NCBI RefSeq assembly: GCF_014066305.1
Contig: NW_023501040.1
Span: forward strand, 310,001-374,000
Direction of reading: 5' to 3'
Source: Letharia columbiana
Lineage: Eukaryota > Ascomycota > Lecanoromycetes > Lecanorales > Parmeliaceae
DNA length: 64,000 bases
Part shown: positions 52,021-62,975 of the stretch, piece by piece
Layout of the letters: each line of letters begins with the position of its first letter
How positions within the stretch are numbered: the stretch's first letter is position 1
Notes under the pieces: model-generated
Told to the model about the DNA's origin: nothing
Database searches by the model: none
What the model saw: only the letters and a program-made list of their open reading frames with translations
Made by a program: the position numbers and the translations under genes

Positions 52021-52486
52021 CCCCCCTCAAATCCGATTAGCTTCCGCGCGGCCGCTAGTCGTATAAGATATAAACCTTATACATAGTCGAAGCAGAGTCG
52101 AAAGAGATGGGATTACACGAGGCGGACAGCGAGATAATCGACAGCGAGGTGAATATAGTACGCCAGCCTATATATAGGGTAACGAGATTATATTTAATAC
52201 CTTTCAGCTATAGAAAGGCCAGATGGCCAATAGGTAGTGGATATTCGAGTACGATAGAGGTATTTCTAGTAGCAACGAGAGAGAGGGTAGTCAGCCAATC
52301 AGCTATCGCCATAGAAGGACAATTCAAAGACCTTATTATTCGACGATTTGAAACCGTCTAATCTTTTAGACTTTATCAGAAGAGGTCTGGGAAGGCTTGC
52401 CTTGCTACCATTAAGAGTCTCGATAATATTCCCTAGTAAGCTATGCGGCTAGCGGCCGCGCGGAAGCTAATCGGATTTGAAGGGGG
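52021..52486. mobile_element. 466-bp MITE with 38-bp TIRs, not RIP-mutated
   Basis: 52,021-52,058 and 52,449-52,486 are inverted copies over 38 bases with one mismatch (ends CCCCCCTCAAATCCGATTAG and CCCCCTTCAAATCCGATTAG), continuing with two further mismatches for about seven bases. The internal sequence is GC-balanced and full of CA and TG. TATATATATA lies on both sides, so the target duplication is TA or longer, compatible with the Tc1/mariner-pogo group. The flanks beyond also mirror each other loosely for about 50 bases, so it may have entered a pre-existing palindrome. An open frame from ATG at 52,107 to 52,361 (84 codons, Arg/Ile/Glu-rich) has no recognised family and is probably incidental. 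Confidence 0.85.
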
Positions 52487-52645
52487 TATATATATATTAA
52501 AAGAAAGTATACGTGTATCACTTCTCTAAAAATAAGCTTTCTTAAAAAATAAGCTTTCTTTAATTAGTCTAATAAAGAAACTTCTAAGATCTCTTAATAG
52601 TTAATTAATATTAAGAAATAGTATTACTATTATATTATAATAATA
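52487..52645. other. Short unassigned gap
   Basis: AT-rich sequence with AATAAGCTTTCTT repeated at 52,534 and 52,551, mirroring AATAAGCTTTCTT at 51,961 on the other side of the MITE. No gene. Confidence 0.4.
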
Positions 52646-53088
52646 ACGAGTAAAGGCCTATAAATTAAATTTATAATTATTTTTTTAATTAGGGCTATCG
52701 AGTAAATAGATAAGCGATCTTTAGTAAGCGAACTTTAATAAGCGATATTTAAATTCCTTGCGCTTTAATAATTATAAGATAAATTTTTAAAATTCTTAAA
52801 TATTCGAAAAGCGTAAATAGCGCTTTAAAATTAAAAAAATTGAAAATTGAAAATTTTAATAGAAAATATAAAAGTTATTACTATTATAAATAACGTATAT
52901 CTATTTTTTTAATAAGAGAGACGCGGGAGGGCGGAATTTTAATAGTTATAAACGCTAATTTATTTACTTATAATAATTTAGCTAGTCTAATTAAAGAGCG
53001 TAGTAATTCTAAATTTATAATTAATTATATATATAAATTTAAGATTTTTAAGCTTAACTCTATCTTATTCTTTTATATATATTAATAA
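52646..53088 (+). repeat. TIR2 left terminal repeat
   Basis: Begins ACGAGTAAAGGCC and is the inverted partner of 61,099-61,565 over about 440-465 bases. Shared blocks are the end itself, TAATTATAAGATAAATTT, GAGAGACGCGGGAGGG, AAAGAGCGTAGTAATTC and TATATAAATTTAAGATTTTTAAGC. From about 52,917 to 53,085 it keeps the short open frame found in the other copies, here without any internal stop (IRETREGGILIVINANLFT, then DLxxxx-type region, ending YIY and stop). The start Met codon has become ATA by a RIP-type change. Confidence 0.75.
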
Positions 53089-54249
53089 GAATCTATAATC
53101 GTAGTATATAATAAGCTTAATTATTTCTATTTAGAAATCTATTATTTATAATAGTAAGCTAGTAAGCTTAGCGAGGTATCTACTTAATAGATCTATTTAC
53201 TTAATAAAGTAAGTATCTTCTTAAGACTACTTAGCTTATTTTTATAAGTAGTTACTTCTTAGTAGAAGAAGAATTATCTTTACTATATACTACTTCTTAT
53301 ATTTATATTTTTATATTACTCTTATAATATAATAGTAATATTATTATTCGATATTAATTAACTATCGAATAATCTAGAAGCTTCTCTATTATTATATATT
53401 TATTTAATAGCACTTTATTTACTTAATTCTTTATAGCTATTCTACTATCTAAGCCTTTCGCTAACGCTCTTTTATTTATTAATTAAAAGTCTTTACTATC
53501 TTATTAATTTAGTAAGTAATTTTAATCTAATAGAATATCTTCTTAACGTCGACGTCGTTTATATTTATATTAATTAAAAAATAATTATACTAGTCTTTTA
53601 AATCGACGACTTTATTAAAATAGTATATCTATATCTTAATCTACTAAAGCCTTCAATAGTATCTATAATTTAATATCTTATTACTTATATTCTTAAGCTC
53701 TTAGAGCTATTAAGGCTTTTATCTACGTTATAAAATAATAGAGTAAAAACTAAATTTAATTTTTTAGAATTTAAGTTATTAATATTATAATTATTAGATT
53801 AAACTATTAATAAGCCTTTCTTTTATAAGATAGTTAGAGATTTTAATAATCTTACTATATAGCTAGTAGAGCTACTAAAACCTTCTTTAATTCAATATTA
53901 CTCTTATTAAATTCGCCTTTATTAAGCTCTCTCTCACTAGCTATATAAAAATCTTTAGAAATTATTTAAATAAGAAGCTTTATATTAATAAGCTTATCTA
54001 GTAAATATTCTTCTTCTATATTTAAGATCTCTATAGAGATTACGATCTATAATAATATTATAGCTTTAAACTCTTCTCTTAATTATTAATAGCTTTAATA
54101 AGATATTAATAATACTATTTAGAGAGCTATAATCTAAGTATTATAGAATCTATAAATATTATTTAAGCTCTATAGATCTCTATAGAATAACTAGGGCTAT
54201 AAGATTTATCTAGAAAGTCTATCTATCTTATTAAGTACTTTTAATTAAT

Positions 54250-54840
54250 AAAATCTATCGAATCTTAATTACTTTCGATCTTTATCTCGATAAATTCTAT
54301 AGAAGAAAATGAGATTATTATAATTAATAAAGATATCTACTTTTATAGCGTTATTCTTTTTACTAAATAACTATAGAATATAGCTATTATAAAAGACTTT
54401 TTTATAATTAAAGTTAATTTTAATATAGTATTAAGAGATATAGCGTTATTATAATATATTATCGAATTATTAAATTTTAAGAAGCTTAATCTATAAATAG
54501 ATAACGATATTAAGAAATAATATAAGATACTATTAAGATAATTTAAGGAATCAACTAAGATAGTACTCGCTTATTTTATTACTAAGAAGTATACTCTAAT
54601 AAATATATATAATAGAAGAGAGCCTTCGGGCTATATATAAGTAGTTATTTATTATATTAAGTCTACTAATATAGATAATATCGAAAATTAATTAATATTT
54701 ATCTATTAAGATATTATAGTAGACTTATATACTTTTATAAACTTATTATCTACTATAATATTAATTTCTTTATTTATTTAAATACTTAAATTAAAGAAAA
54801 ATATATAATTTAAGATATCTAGATTATTTTATTAAAGGCT
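54250..54840 (+). pseudogene. Gag (capsid) remnant of the 53-61 kb chromovirus
   Basis: Plus-strand reading gives DIYFYSVILFT (for the YxFVxR segment), LRDIAL (for CLRGSAL), KILLRQFKEST (near 54,525-54,560), TKKYTL and NRREPSGYIQ (near 54,620-54,640). The order and spacing match the gag of the minus-strand element at 20.6-21.3 kb. It would have built the particle shell that carries the element RNA. Stops replace former Gln codons. No CCHC zinc knuckle was seen downstream. Confidence 0.65.
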
Positions 54841-56889
54841 TTAATAAAGTTAATTACTATAGTAATAACGTAATAATTAAATCTTTTAATAAGGTCTTCG
54901 ATAAGATTAATTAAATATTAATTATTAAGGTTAATAGAACTACGAAAATTAATTATTTAACTTTTTTTAGTCTTAATTCTATTCGCGATAGCCTTCTAGC
55001 TATTAGAATAGATCTTATAATAGAGAATAATACGCTTATAATAATTAATAGTACGATTATTAATTAAATTAGTAATACGCTCTATAAAGTAATCATTCGC
55101 TTATTATACCGCTACGCCTTTAAATCGCCAATCCTTTAAGTATATTAGATTCGACATTCTCGAATTAATTTAAGTAATTAAACTCTTCTTAAGATAAAAG
55201 ATTTTTAAGATAAGATAATTATAATTATTAAAGTAATAGAGATAAGTAGCTATAATAGTTATAAGGTATCTATTATAGTTAGATCGCTATTTATTAAGCT
55301 AATTATAACAATTAAATAATTTATAATTAAGCTAATTATATTAATAAGAATTAATCTAATATCTTCTTAAGAATATAATAAAGTATAAGAAGCTTATTAA
55401 GGCGAATCGTCTAAGAAAAGCTTCGCTAATAATTATAAAGAATAGTTATATAAAGAGATCTATACTAACTTTATCGATATTTATATAGTCTATTAAAACT
55501 ACGATATATTATTTATATTAAAAATAAAACTTTATAAATACTTATAAAAGAGTTATTTATAAGAGCCTTTTATAGCTAAGTAGAAGAGTTATCTATAAAA
55601 GCCTTTTGTAGCTAAATAAAAGCCTTTTATTTATTAATTAGAAGTCTTCTATTATTAAGACTTCTATTCTATTAAAATTATTAACTCTAACTTTATCGAA
55701 AAGTTTAATCTAGATATAAAACTTACTTTTCGAGAGTAAAATTATACTTATATCTTTATACGCCTATAATCTTAATATAATTAATAAGAAGATTTATATT
55801 AATATTAATTATAAAGTTACTTTAGTCGAATAAATTATAGCTACTAATATTACTATCTCTTATAAAAATTCGAAAAATAATCTTATCTCTTTATATTAAG
55901 GGCTTAGATTTAGCTATATATAATATTAATAAGTATATTCTAATTTTAATATATATTTCTATTAGTAAGATAGACAATAGTAAGATTCTCTATCATATTT
56001 AAAGAAAGATTTATCTTATTAATAATCTAAAAGCCTATATATTACTAGAAAATAATATTATAGATCTTAAGAAGATTATATTTAATATTATTTAAGATAA
56101 AGTATATATTAATAGCTATACTATTACTATTAATATTATTAATTAATAATATAATTTATATTAGAGATATATTATTTATATTTATAAAGCTTTAATTATA
56201 ATATTTTATATCGATATTATAATATCTATTAACTCTTCTAAAAAATTATTTAAGAGAGATTATATTTTTAAGTTAATAGTATAGCGAAACTTAACTCTAT
56301 ACGCTTATCTTATAAACTTATATATTATTAAAGTTCTAATTAAAAATAAAATTAATTAAGATCGTTTAAATTTCTAAGAAGCTTTATCTAGATATACTAT
56401 ACGAAGTTAATTATAAAAATATCTTCTTTATAGAGTCTTCGTTAAAGTCTTTTATAGATAAGTCTATTATAAGTAATTAAATTAAGAAAATAGCTATTCT
56501 TATTATAATAGTATTAATAAGTATAACTAATAGCCTCTTATAGCTTATTTATAACGCTATTATATCTTAATTAGATCTTATTAAAGAGATTAAGCTATTA
56601 AACAATATTATAATCTATAATAATAAGTATAATACTTAGATTCTAATAGATCTAATTAATAAATTTTCTATCTTATAAAGAGATAAAGGCTTTATTAAAG
56701 TATCTAAATATAATTAAATAAAGATTACACTACGCGATAACTAATAAAATAGATTATTAAAGTTTAATTATATAAAGATTTACTTCTTTAGATATTAATA
56801 ATAGAGAAGTAATTAATAATATATTTAATAATTTATAATAATAAGATAGACTTAAATATACTATTAAGTCTATTTTATTTAGCTATTTT

Positions 56890-59800
56890 ATATTTATAAT
56901 TTAAAAAACGCTATTAAATAATAAGTAAAAGAAAAGAGCTATAGTAAATATTAGAGGCCTAAATAATCTTATTATTTTAGATATATATCTTATATTATTA
57001 TAATTAGATATTATAATAAGACTATTAGAATATATTTATTTATCTATACTCGATATAATATCTTTCTTTTATTAATAGCTTATTTACTATAATAATCGCT
57101 ATATACTTATTATAGTTTCTTATTAAGACTAAAAGACTTTTAATATATTAATTATAGGATATATAAATTTTATAGCTTATATATAACGATAGATTAATAA
57201 AATTCTATAACTTATTAAAGACTTTATTTAAGTATATATCGATAATATTATATTAGACTTTAAGACCTTAAAGAAGTATATTATATATCTATAAAAGTTA
57301 TTTTAAATCTTAATTAAATATAATATTATTATTACGTCTATAAAAATCTTTTTAAAATATCTTAATATTAATCTATTAGATTATTAAGTTAATTTTTTTA
57401 ATATAATAATAGCTAAGAATAAGTTAAAAGCTATTAATAAGATTCGTTTATCTTAATATACTTAACGATCTTAAATACTATCTTAAATTAATAGACTATC
57501 TAAGAAGTTTAATTTACTATTATAGCGTAGCTTACTAGTCCTCTATAAGTATTAAAGACTCACTTATTTAAAGAGATATTTATTAAGAATAATTTATGTT
57601 ATATTTACTTCTTTAAGCTTTATCTATTAAAGACTATCTTATAGAAGAATTAAAGCTTTTAAAGCCTATAGAAAGCTTTAAATAAGCTCTTATTACTTAT
57701 ATACTTTAATTTAAATAAAGATCTATAAATAGATCTTAATATCTCTAAGAAAATAGAGATTTGGCGTATATAGATATTTTATATTAAAAAGAAATATATT
57801 ATTATAGCTAATATTAAGTAATTATCTAGAACTATTATAAAGTTAATTATATACTTATTAAGAATACTAACTTTTATTAAAAAGAATTATTAATCTATAA
57901 AACTCGAGATAGTAGATTTATATAAATTATTAAGAAGGTTTAATATCTTATAAAGTCGTTTAAGCGATTTATTATTATTTAAATTAATTATTTAGCTATT
58001 CTCGATATTATAAAATAATCTTCTATTACTTTTATAATATCTATAATAAAACTAAATATATAACTAATATATACTTCTTAATTTCTTCGCTAATTTTATC
58101 TCGATATAAGATATAAGTCTAATAAGAAATATATTATATTAAACGTTTTTTTACGCCTTATAAATATCTAATAAATTAACGCTATTCGAAGATTATTTAA
58201 AGCTTAATATCTTATATATCTATATTATATAAGTAATAAATTATAATAATATTTATAATTACTCTATTATCATAGTAGAGATAAATAAAGTCTTTTGTAG
58301 TAGACTTTTTATTAAATATAATATAGATCTATATTAAATAAGAATTATTAATATTATAAATATTAATATAAGCTAATAGCTAAAGACGAGAGCGTTAAGC
58401 TTTCTTTTATTTTAATTATTATAAACTCTAATCTTATTTTTTATAAGAATAAATTTATCAATCTAAAATAATTATATATATATCTTAATCGCTAATTAAA
58501 GATATTCTCGAAATCGCCTATAAAAATAATTATTTAGATTTCGAAAGGTCTTTTAATATAATCTTTAAATTATAATATATATAAGGATTATTTAAGTATC
58601 TTTATTAGCTATATTAAGTATTATTCTAAGTATTCTAATATTATAAAGTTTCTTTATTATTCTTATAATTATCTATAATCTAAGATAGATAGTTCTATTA
58701 TATCTTTTTTATCTTAATACTTAATTTTATCTCGACTATAATATATAAGTTTAATAAGAAATTTTATATTAGACTTTTAATTATATAATAATCGTTATAA
58801 ATTAATATTATATAAAGATTACTTAAAGCCTTTAATATCTTATATATCTATATTAGATATTAAATAATAGATTATAATAATATTTATAATTACTCTATTA
58901 TTATAATAGAGATAAATAAAGTCTTTTATAATAAGCTTCTTACTAAATATAATATAGATTTATATTAATTTATATTAAATAAGAATTATTAATATTATAA
59001 ATATTAATATAAAGCTAATAACTAAAGATAAGAGCGTTAAGCTTTTTTTTATTTATAATATATATAGACTTTAATCTTATTTTTTATAAGAATAAATTTA
59101 TCGATCTTAAAATAGATTATATATATCTTAATCGCTAATTAAAGATATTCTTAAAATCGCCTATAAAGATAATTATCTAGATTTTAAAAGATCTTTTAAT
59201 ATAATCTTTAAATTATAGTATATATAAAGATTATTTAAGTATCTTTATAGCTATATTAAGTATTATTCTAAGTATCTAATATTATAAACTTATCGCTATA
59301 AGTCTTATAATTATCTTATAGCTTATAGAGAGTTCTACTCTATCTTTTTATATCTTAATACTTAATTTTATTCTTACTATACTATTATCTAATAAGAAAT
59401 TTAATTATATAATAATCGTTATAAATAAATTTATAAAGCGAATTACTTATATTTCTAATAAATCTATCTAAAGTATTAAAGAGTAGATTATTACTTTATT
59501 AAATCGTCTTAATATAGATAACTAAGAGAATATTAAAGATCTTACTATCTAATAGAGATTTTAAATTTCTATTAAAACTATAAAAAGCTATATTTAATAG
59601 ATTAAAAGTTAAACTACTATATTCTATAGCTTATTATTTCTAGATAAATAATAATAATAAACATATTAATTAGACGACTAAAATCGCTTTATACTTTTTA
59701 TTTATATACTCTAGAGAAGCCTTTAATATAGTCTATTATTCTTTTTATATATATAAGTACTTCTTAATAATATATAGTCGACTATTATAATTAAGTTATC

Positions 59801-60480
59801 GAATAAGCTCTTCTATAATTTCTCTCTTAATAAGACTCTTAATCTTATTATATTATTTGAATTATTATAATAGATATACGCTATTATTAAAGTTAAAGCT
59901 ATTAATATAATAAGCTTTATTTAAATATTTTAGAAATTTTATTATAATTATAAGTATTAGTCTATATACTTTAAAAAGAAAAATAAGATACTCTTATATC
60001 TATATAAAGGCTACTCTATTTTATAATCTATTAATATTATTAAAATAGATAAGCTTAATTAACGCTATATTAACTCTTTTAAAATTATTACTAAAATAGA
60101 TAAGTAAGCTTATTATCTCGATATATCTAATTATTAAAGAGTTTATCTTATATTCTTAATAGTATAACTAGAATTATAGCTCGCTAATATTAATCTTCTT
60201 TTATAGACTACTATTAAAGAAGTTTAATTCTATCTATATAAAAGGCGATATTAATAACTATAAGTTATATAAGCTATAGTTCTTACTTAATAAGCGTATT
60301 AGACGTTATAATAAAGGTTAATTAATCGAATATCTAGTATAATAAAAAGAATATAGCTTTTAAGTATAATTAATAATATAATATTAAGTAGCTAGGCGAT
60401 ACTTCGAAATTAGTAAAAGACTATGAGATCGCTATATCGCCACCACTACTATCTCCTTATCAACTACCTCCGCTATTAAT
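56890..60480 (+). pseudogene. Pol remnant with internal tandem duplication and chromodomain
   Basis: RT at 56,950-57,560 contains GYINFIAYI, KDFI and VYIDNIILDFKTL (57,232-57,270), where the family has YVDDI, and later AKNKLKAINKIRL. RNase H follows from 57,640, ending with KLNI and FYLDIRYKSNKKYI near 58,025-58,130. The tract from 58,092 is then duplicated in tandem. Downstream are YSLLFLDK (for YHPQTDG) near 59,630, YTLERPS-like residues near 59,695, KIDKLNQRYINSFKII and KQAYYLDI (60,040-60,130), and a chromodomain-like segment at 60,240-60,450 with FLLNKRIRRYNKG and SKLVKDYEIAIS. The tail from 60,400 is less mutated than the rest. RT catalytic Asp 2 is Asn. Confidence 0.8.
58092..59440 (+). 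repeat. 640-bp tandem duplication inside pol, two units plus a partial third
   Basis: AATTTTATCTCG-like anchors occur at 58,092, 58,732 and 59,363, giving periods of 640 and 631 bases. Other anchors repeat at the same distance: GATAAATAAAGTCTTTT near 58,283 and 58,913, GAGCGTTAAGCTTT near 58,390 and 59,031, and CTATATTAAGTATTATTCTAAGTA near 58,611 and 59,251. The third unit stops after about 80 bases. The duplicated tract covers the end of RNase H and the connection to integrase, so the element was already inactive or became so through the event. Confidence 0.8.
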
Positions 60481-61009
60481 AGCTATCTATACCTTCCTAT
60501 TAAGCTATTACTTCTATTATACATTATATTTATATTACAATCTTCGCTATTAATAGCTATTATTATACTATCTACTACCGCTATTATAGCTATTATCTTT
60601 CTATTATTACGTTATTATAGAAGCCTTTTTATAATTAAACCTTCGAAGCCTATTACGAAGTAAGCTATTACGATTATAATATCTAGAAGAAAGAAATTAA
60701 TTATATAAGAGCCTTATTACTATATTTACTTACTTTATAATAATATCTTTTTATATTATATATATATCGAGATCGCTATATGCTTTTTATTAGACGATAT
60801 ATTATTATAGTAAGCTATCGTAATTATATAGATATATGATTTTATTCTACCTTCGTATCTATTAAGAAGATATCTTAATAAGAATCTTAGCTTAGTATTA
60901 TAAGTAGTTACTTAAGTAGATAGATAGAATAATTAAAAAAATTGGTATTAAAGTAGTCTTAGCGTTAAGGTAGCTTATATTAAGTATAGCGTATTTCTAT
61001 ATAATTAAT

Positions 61010-61098
61010 AATTATAAGACTAAATTTTAAAATTCTTAAAAATTCGAAAAGCATAAATAGCGTTTTAAAAACTAAAAAAAAAAATCTTAAAATTTTAA
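61010..61098 (+). repeat. Internal TIR2 segment in direct orientation
   Basis: AATTCTTAAAAATTCGAAAAGC and the following sequence match 52,790-52,870 in the same orientation, yet the inverted TIR2 repeat begins immediately at 61,099. A left-type and a right-type segment are therefore abutted, evidence of a rearranged or doubly inserted TIR2 end. Confidence 0.5.
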
Positions 61099-61565
61099 TC
61101 AGTATATATAACAGAATAAGATAGGGCTGAGCTTGAAAACCTTGAATTTATATGTGCAGCCAATTATAAATTTAGAATTACTACGCTCTTTAATTAGATC
61201 GGCTAAGTCATCGCGGGTAAATAAATTAGCGTTCGCAACCATCAAAATCTCGCCCTTTCGCGTCTCCCTCATCAAAAATAGATATACGTCATTCACGAAT
61301 AGAATACTTTTTTTTTTCTATTGAAATTTTGAGATTTTTTTTTACATTATGAAGCGTCGTTTACGCTTTCCAAATTTTTAAGAATTTTAAAATTTGATCC
61401 TATAGTTATTAATAAGCAAGGAGTCTAAATATCGCTCACCAAAGTTCGCTCGACAGCCGAACAGCCCGCTCATCAAAGTTCGCTCACTAAAGATCGCTTA
61501 CCTATTTACTCGATAGCCCTAATTAAAAAAATAATTATAAATTTAATTTATAGGCCTTTACTCGT
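61099..61565 (-). repeat. TIR2 right terminal repeat with a conserved short open frame
   Basis: Inverted partner of 52,646-53,088, ending ACTCGT at 61,565. It is the least mutated full-length copy, with repeated CTCACCAAAGTTCGCTC motifs at 61,434-61,485. On the minus strand an ATG at 61,272 opens a frame of 57 codons to a stop at 61,099 (MRETRKGEILMVANANLF at the start, IKERSNSKFIIGC in the middle, FCYIY at the end). The frame is retained with the same stop in copies at 632, 52,917 and 61,630. I do not recognise a family. It is small and basic, with a hydrophobic end. Confidence 0.7.
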
Positions 61566-61589
61566 AGAAAATAAAAAAGTAATTCTATG

Positions 61590-61790
61590 TGTTAATAATA
61601 TACACCTATTTTTCTAATAAGAGAGATATAGGAGGGCGAGATTTTAATAATTATAAACGCTAATTTATTTACTCGCGATAAGTTAGTCGATCTAGTTAAA
61701 AAGCGTAGAGAATCGAAATTAATAATTAACTACATATATAAATTCAAGATTTTTAAACTTAGTTTTATCTTATTCTTTTATATATATTAA
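61590..61790 (+). repeat. TIR2 repeat fragment, inner part
   Basis: Starts within the repeat (no ACGAGTAAAGG end) and matches 52,890-53,090. It keeps the short frame from GEILIIINANLFT to YIY and the stop with one internal TAG near its beginning. It lies directly after the right-hand end of the previous TIR2 copy. Confidence 0.65.
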
Positions 61791-62111
61791 TAATCTCTAT
61801 AGAGATCTTAAATATAAAAGAAAAATATCTATTAAATAAGCTTATTAATATAGAATTTTTTACTTAAATAAGATTTAAAGATTTTTATATAGCTAATAAG
61901 AAAGAGCTTAATAAAAACGAATTTAATAAGATAATATTAATTAAAGAAAGTTTTAATAGCTTTATTAGCTTTATTAGCTATATAGTAAAATTATTAAAAT
62001 CTCTAATTATTTTATAGAAGAAAGACTTATTAATAATTTAATTTAATAATTATAATATTAATAACTTAAATTCTAGAGAATTTAATTTAATTCTTATTTT
62101 ATTATTTTATA
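61791..62111. other. Unassigned AT-rich gap between TIR2 ends
   Basis: Extremely AT-rich, with no domain seen. It includes ATTAGCTTTATTAGCTATATAG near 61,963-61,985. The plus strand reads Glu/Lys/Leu-rich fragments without a family signature. Confidence 0.35.
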
Positions 62112-62470
62112 ACGAGTAAAGGCCTATAAATTAAATTCATAATCATTTTTTTAATCGGGGCTTCGAGTAAATTTGTAGCGACTTTGGTGGATATTTGAAT
62201 TCCTTACGCTTTAATAATTATAAGATCGAATTTCGAATTTTTTATTATTAAGAGCGTAAGTTTTAGACTATAATTTGATAAAAGTCTTAAAATTTTAATA
62301 GAAAATAGTAAAGTTATTAGAGGTTAAAGTAGAAGAAGGATTTTTAATGGTTATGAACGCTAATTTATTTACCCGCGGTTCTAATCAAAAAGCGTAGACC
62401 TAACGAATTAATAATTAACTGTATATATATTCAAGGTTTTCTATTTAGCTCTATCTTTTCTTTTTATATA
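62112..62470 (+). repeat. Another TIR2 left end
   Basis: Begins ACGAGTAAAGGCC and follows the consensus end closely, retaining CTTTGGTGGATATTTG and, further in, AATGGTTATGAACGC. A small deletion after TTTACCCGCGG shifts the short frame, so the peptide is broken in this copy. Its inner border is followed at once by the inverted chromovirus fragment. Confidence 0.7.
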
Positions 62471-62479
62471 TTAATATAG

Positions 62480-62975
62480 ATAAAGCTCTTAATAGCTCTA
62501 AAGACTTAAGTATATAAATAATAAAATATTAAATTATAGATATTATTAAAAGCTTTAATAGATTAAAGTATAAATATATTATTTTAATAAAGTCGTCGAT
62601 TTAAAAGATTAATATAATTACTCTTTAATTAATATAGATATAAATAATATCGATATTAAGAAGATATTTTATTAGATTAAAATTACTTATTAAATTAATA
62701 AAGTAATAAAAACTTTAATTAATAAATAAAAGAGTATTAGCGAAAGACTTAGATAGTAGAATAGCTATAAAGAATTAAGTAATAAAGTACTATTAAATAA
62801 ATAAATAATAATAAAGAAGCTTTTAAATTATTCGATAGTAAATTAATATCGAATAATAGTATTACTATTATATTATAAGAGTAATATAGAAATATAAGTA
62901 TAATAAGTAGTATATAGTAAAGATGATTATTCTTCTATTAAGAAGTAACTACTTATAATACTAAGCTAAGGTTCT
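62480..62975 (-). repeat. Inverted fragment of the 53-61 kb chromovirus 5' region
   Basis: This is the reverse complement of about 53,215-53,700. Shared anchors include TAGTAATATTATTATTCGATATTAATT, CTTTCGCTAA and the TATAAGTAGTTACTTCTTA block near the right end. The right end, CTTAGCTTAGTATTATAAGTAG read on the minus strand, is also the candidate LTR block at 60,890-60,920. The fragment stops where the GC-balanced DNA begins, so the AT/GC border coincides with a transposon end. Confidence 0.7.

Larger units (their letters stand above)
53100..60930 (+). mobile_element. Plus-strand Ty3-type chromovirus inside TIR2 ends
   Basis: Gag, RT, RNase H, the integrase C-terminal half and a chromodomain occur in order on the plus strand. 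Candidate LTR-like direct repeats are about 53,130-53,262 and 60,800-60,925, which share TAGTAAGCTA, CTTAGCTTA and TATAAGTAGTTACTT with gaps. The element lies between inverted TIR2 repeats, so it probably inserted into a TIR2 element of about 1 kb. Gag and RNase H resemble the minus-strand element at 14-22 kb. Part of its 5' region is repeated in inverted orientation at 62,480-62,975. Confidence 0.7.
1..62975. other. RIP-mutated AT-rich heterochromatin-like block
   Basis: The whole span is dominated by TA dinucleotides and almost lacks CA and TG, whereas CG, CT and AG remain. This is the expected product of CpA-to-TpA mutation on both strands of repeated DNA (RIP). Long open frames are absent, and the protein domains that can be traced are broken mainly by TAA and TAG codons standing where Gln or Trp is expected. 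The block holds at least three LTR retrotransposons with pol, one LTR element without recognisable pol, one piggyBac-like element, several terminal-inverted-repeat elements and a 9-kb inverted duplication. It ends sharply near 62,975. An AT-rich isochore, a centromeric region or a subtelomere are all possible; the sequence does not decide among them. Confidence 0.9.

Noticed and set aside
61133..61324. Plus-strand open frame opposite the TIR2 short frame
   Set aside because: It is the antisense shadow of the minus-strand frame, and it is not conserved with a common stop in the other TIR2 copies.
1..62975. Mitochondrial or plasmid origin because of the extreme AT content
   Set aside because: The specific loss of CA/TG, nuclear-type transposons with chromodomains and the sharp join to GC-balanced DNA point to nuclear RIP-mutated DNA; no mitochondrial genes or tRNAs were seen.
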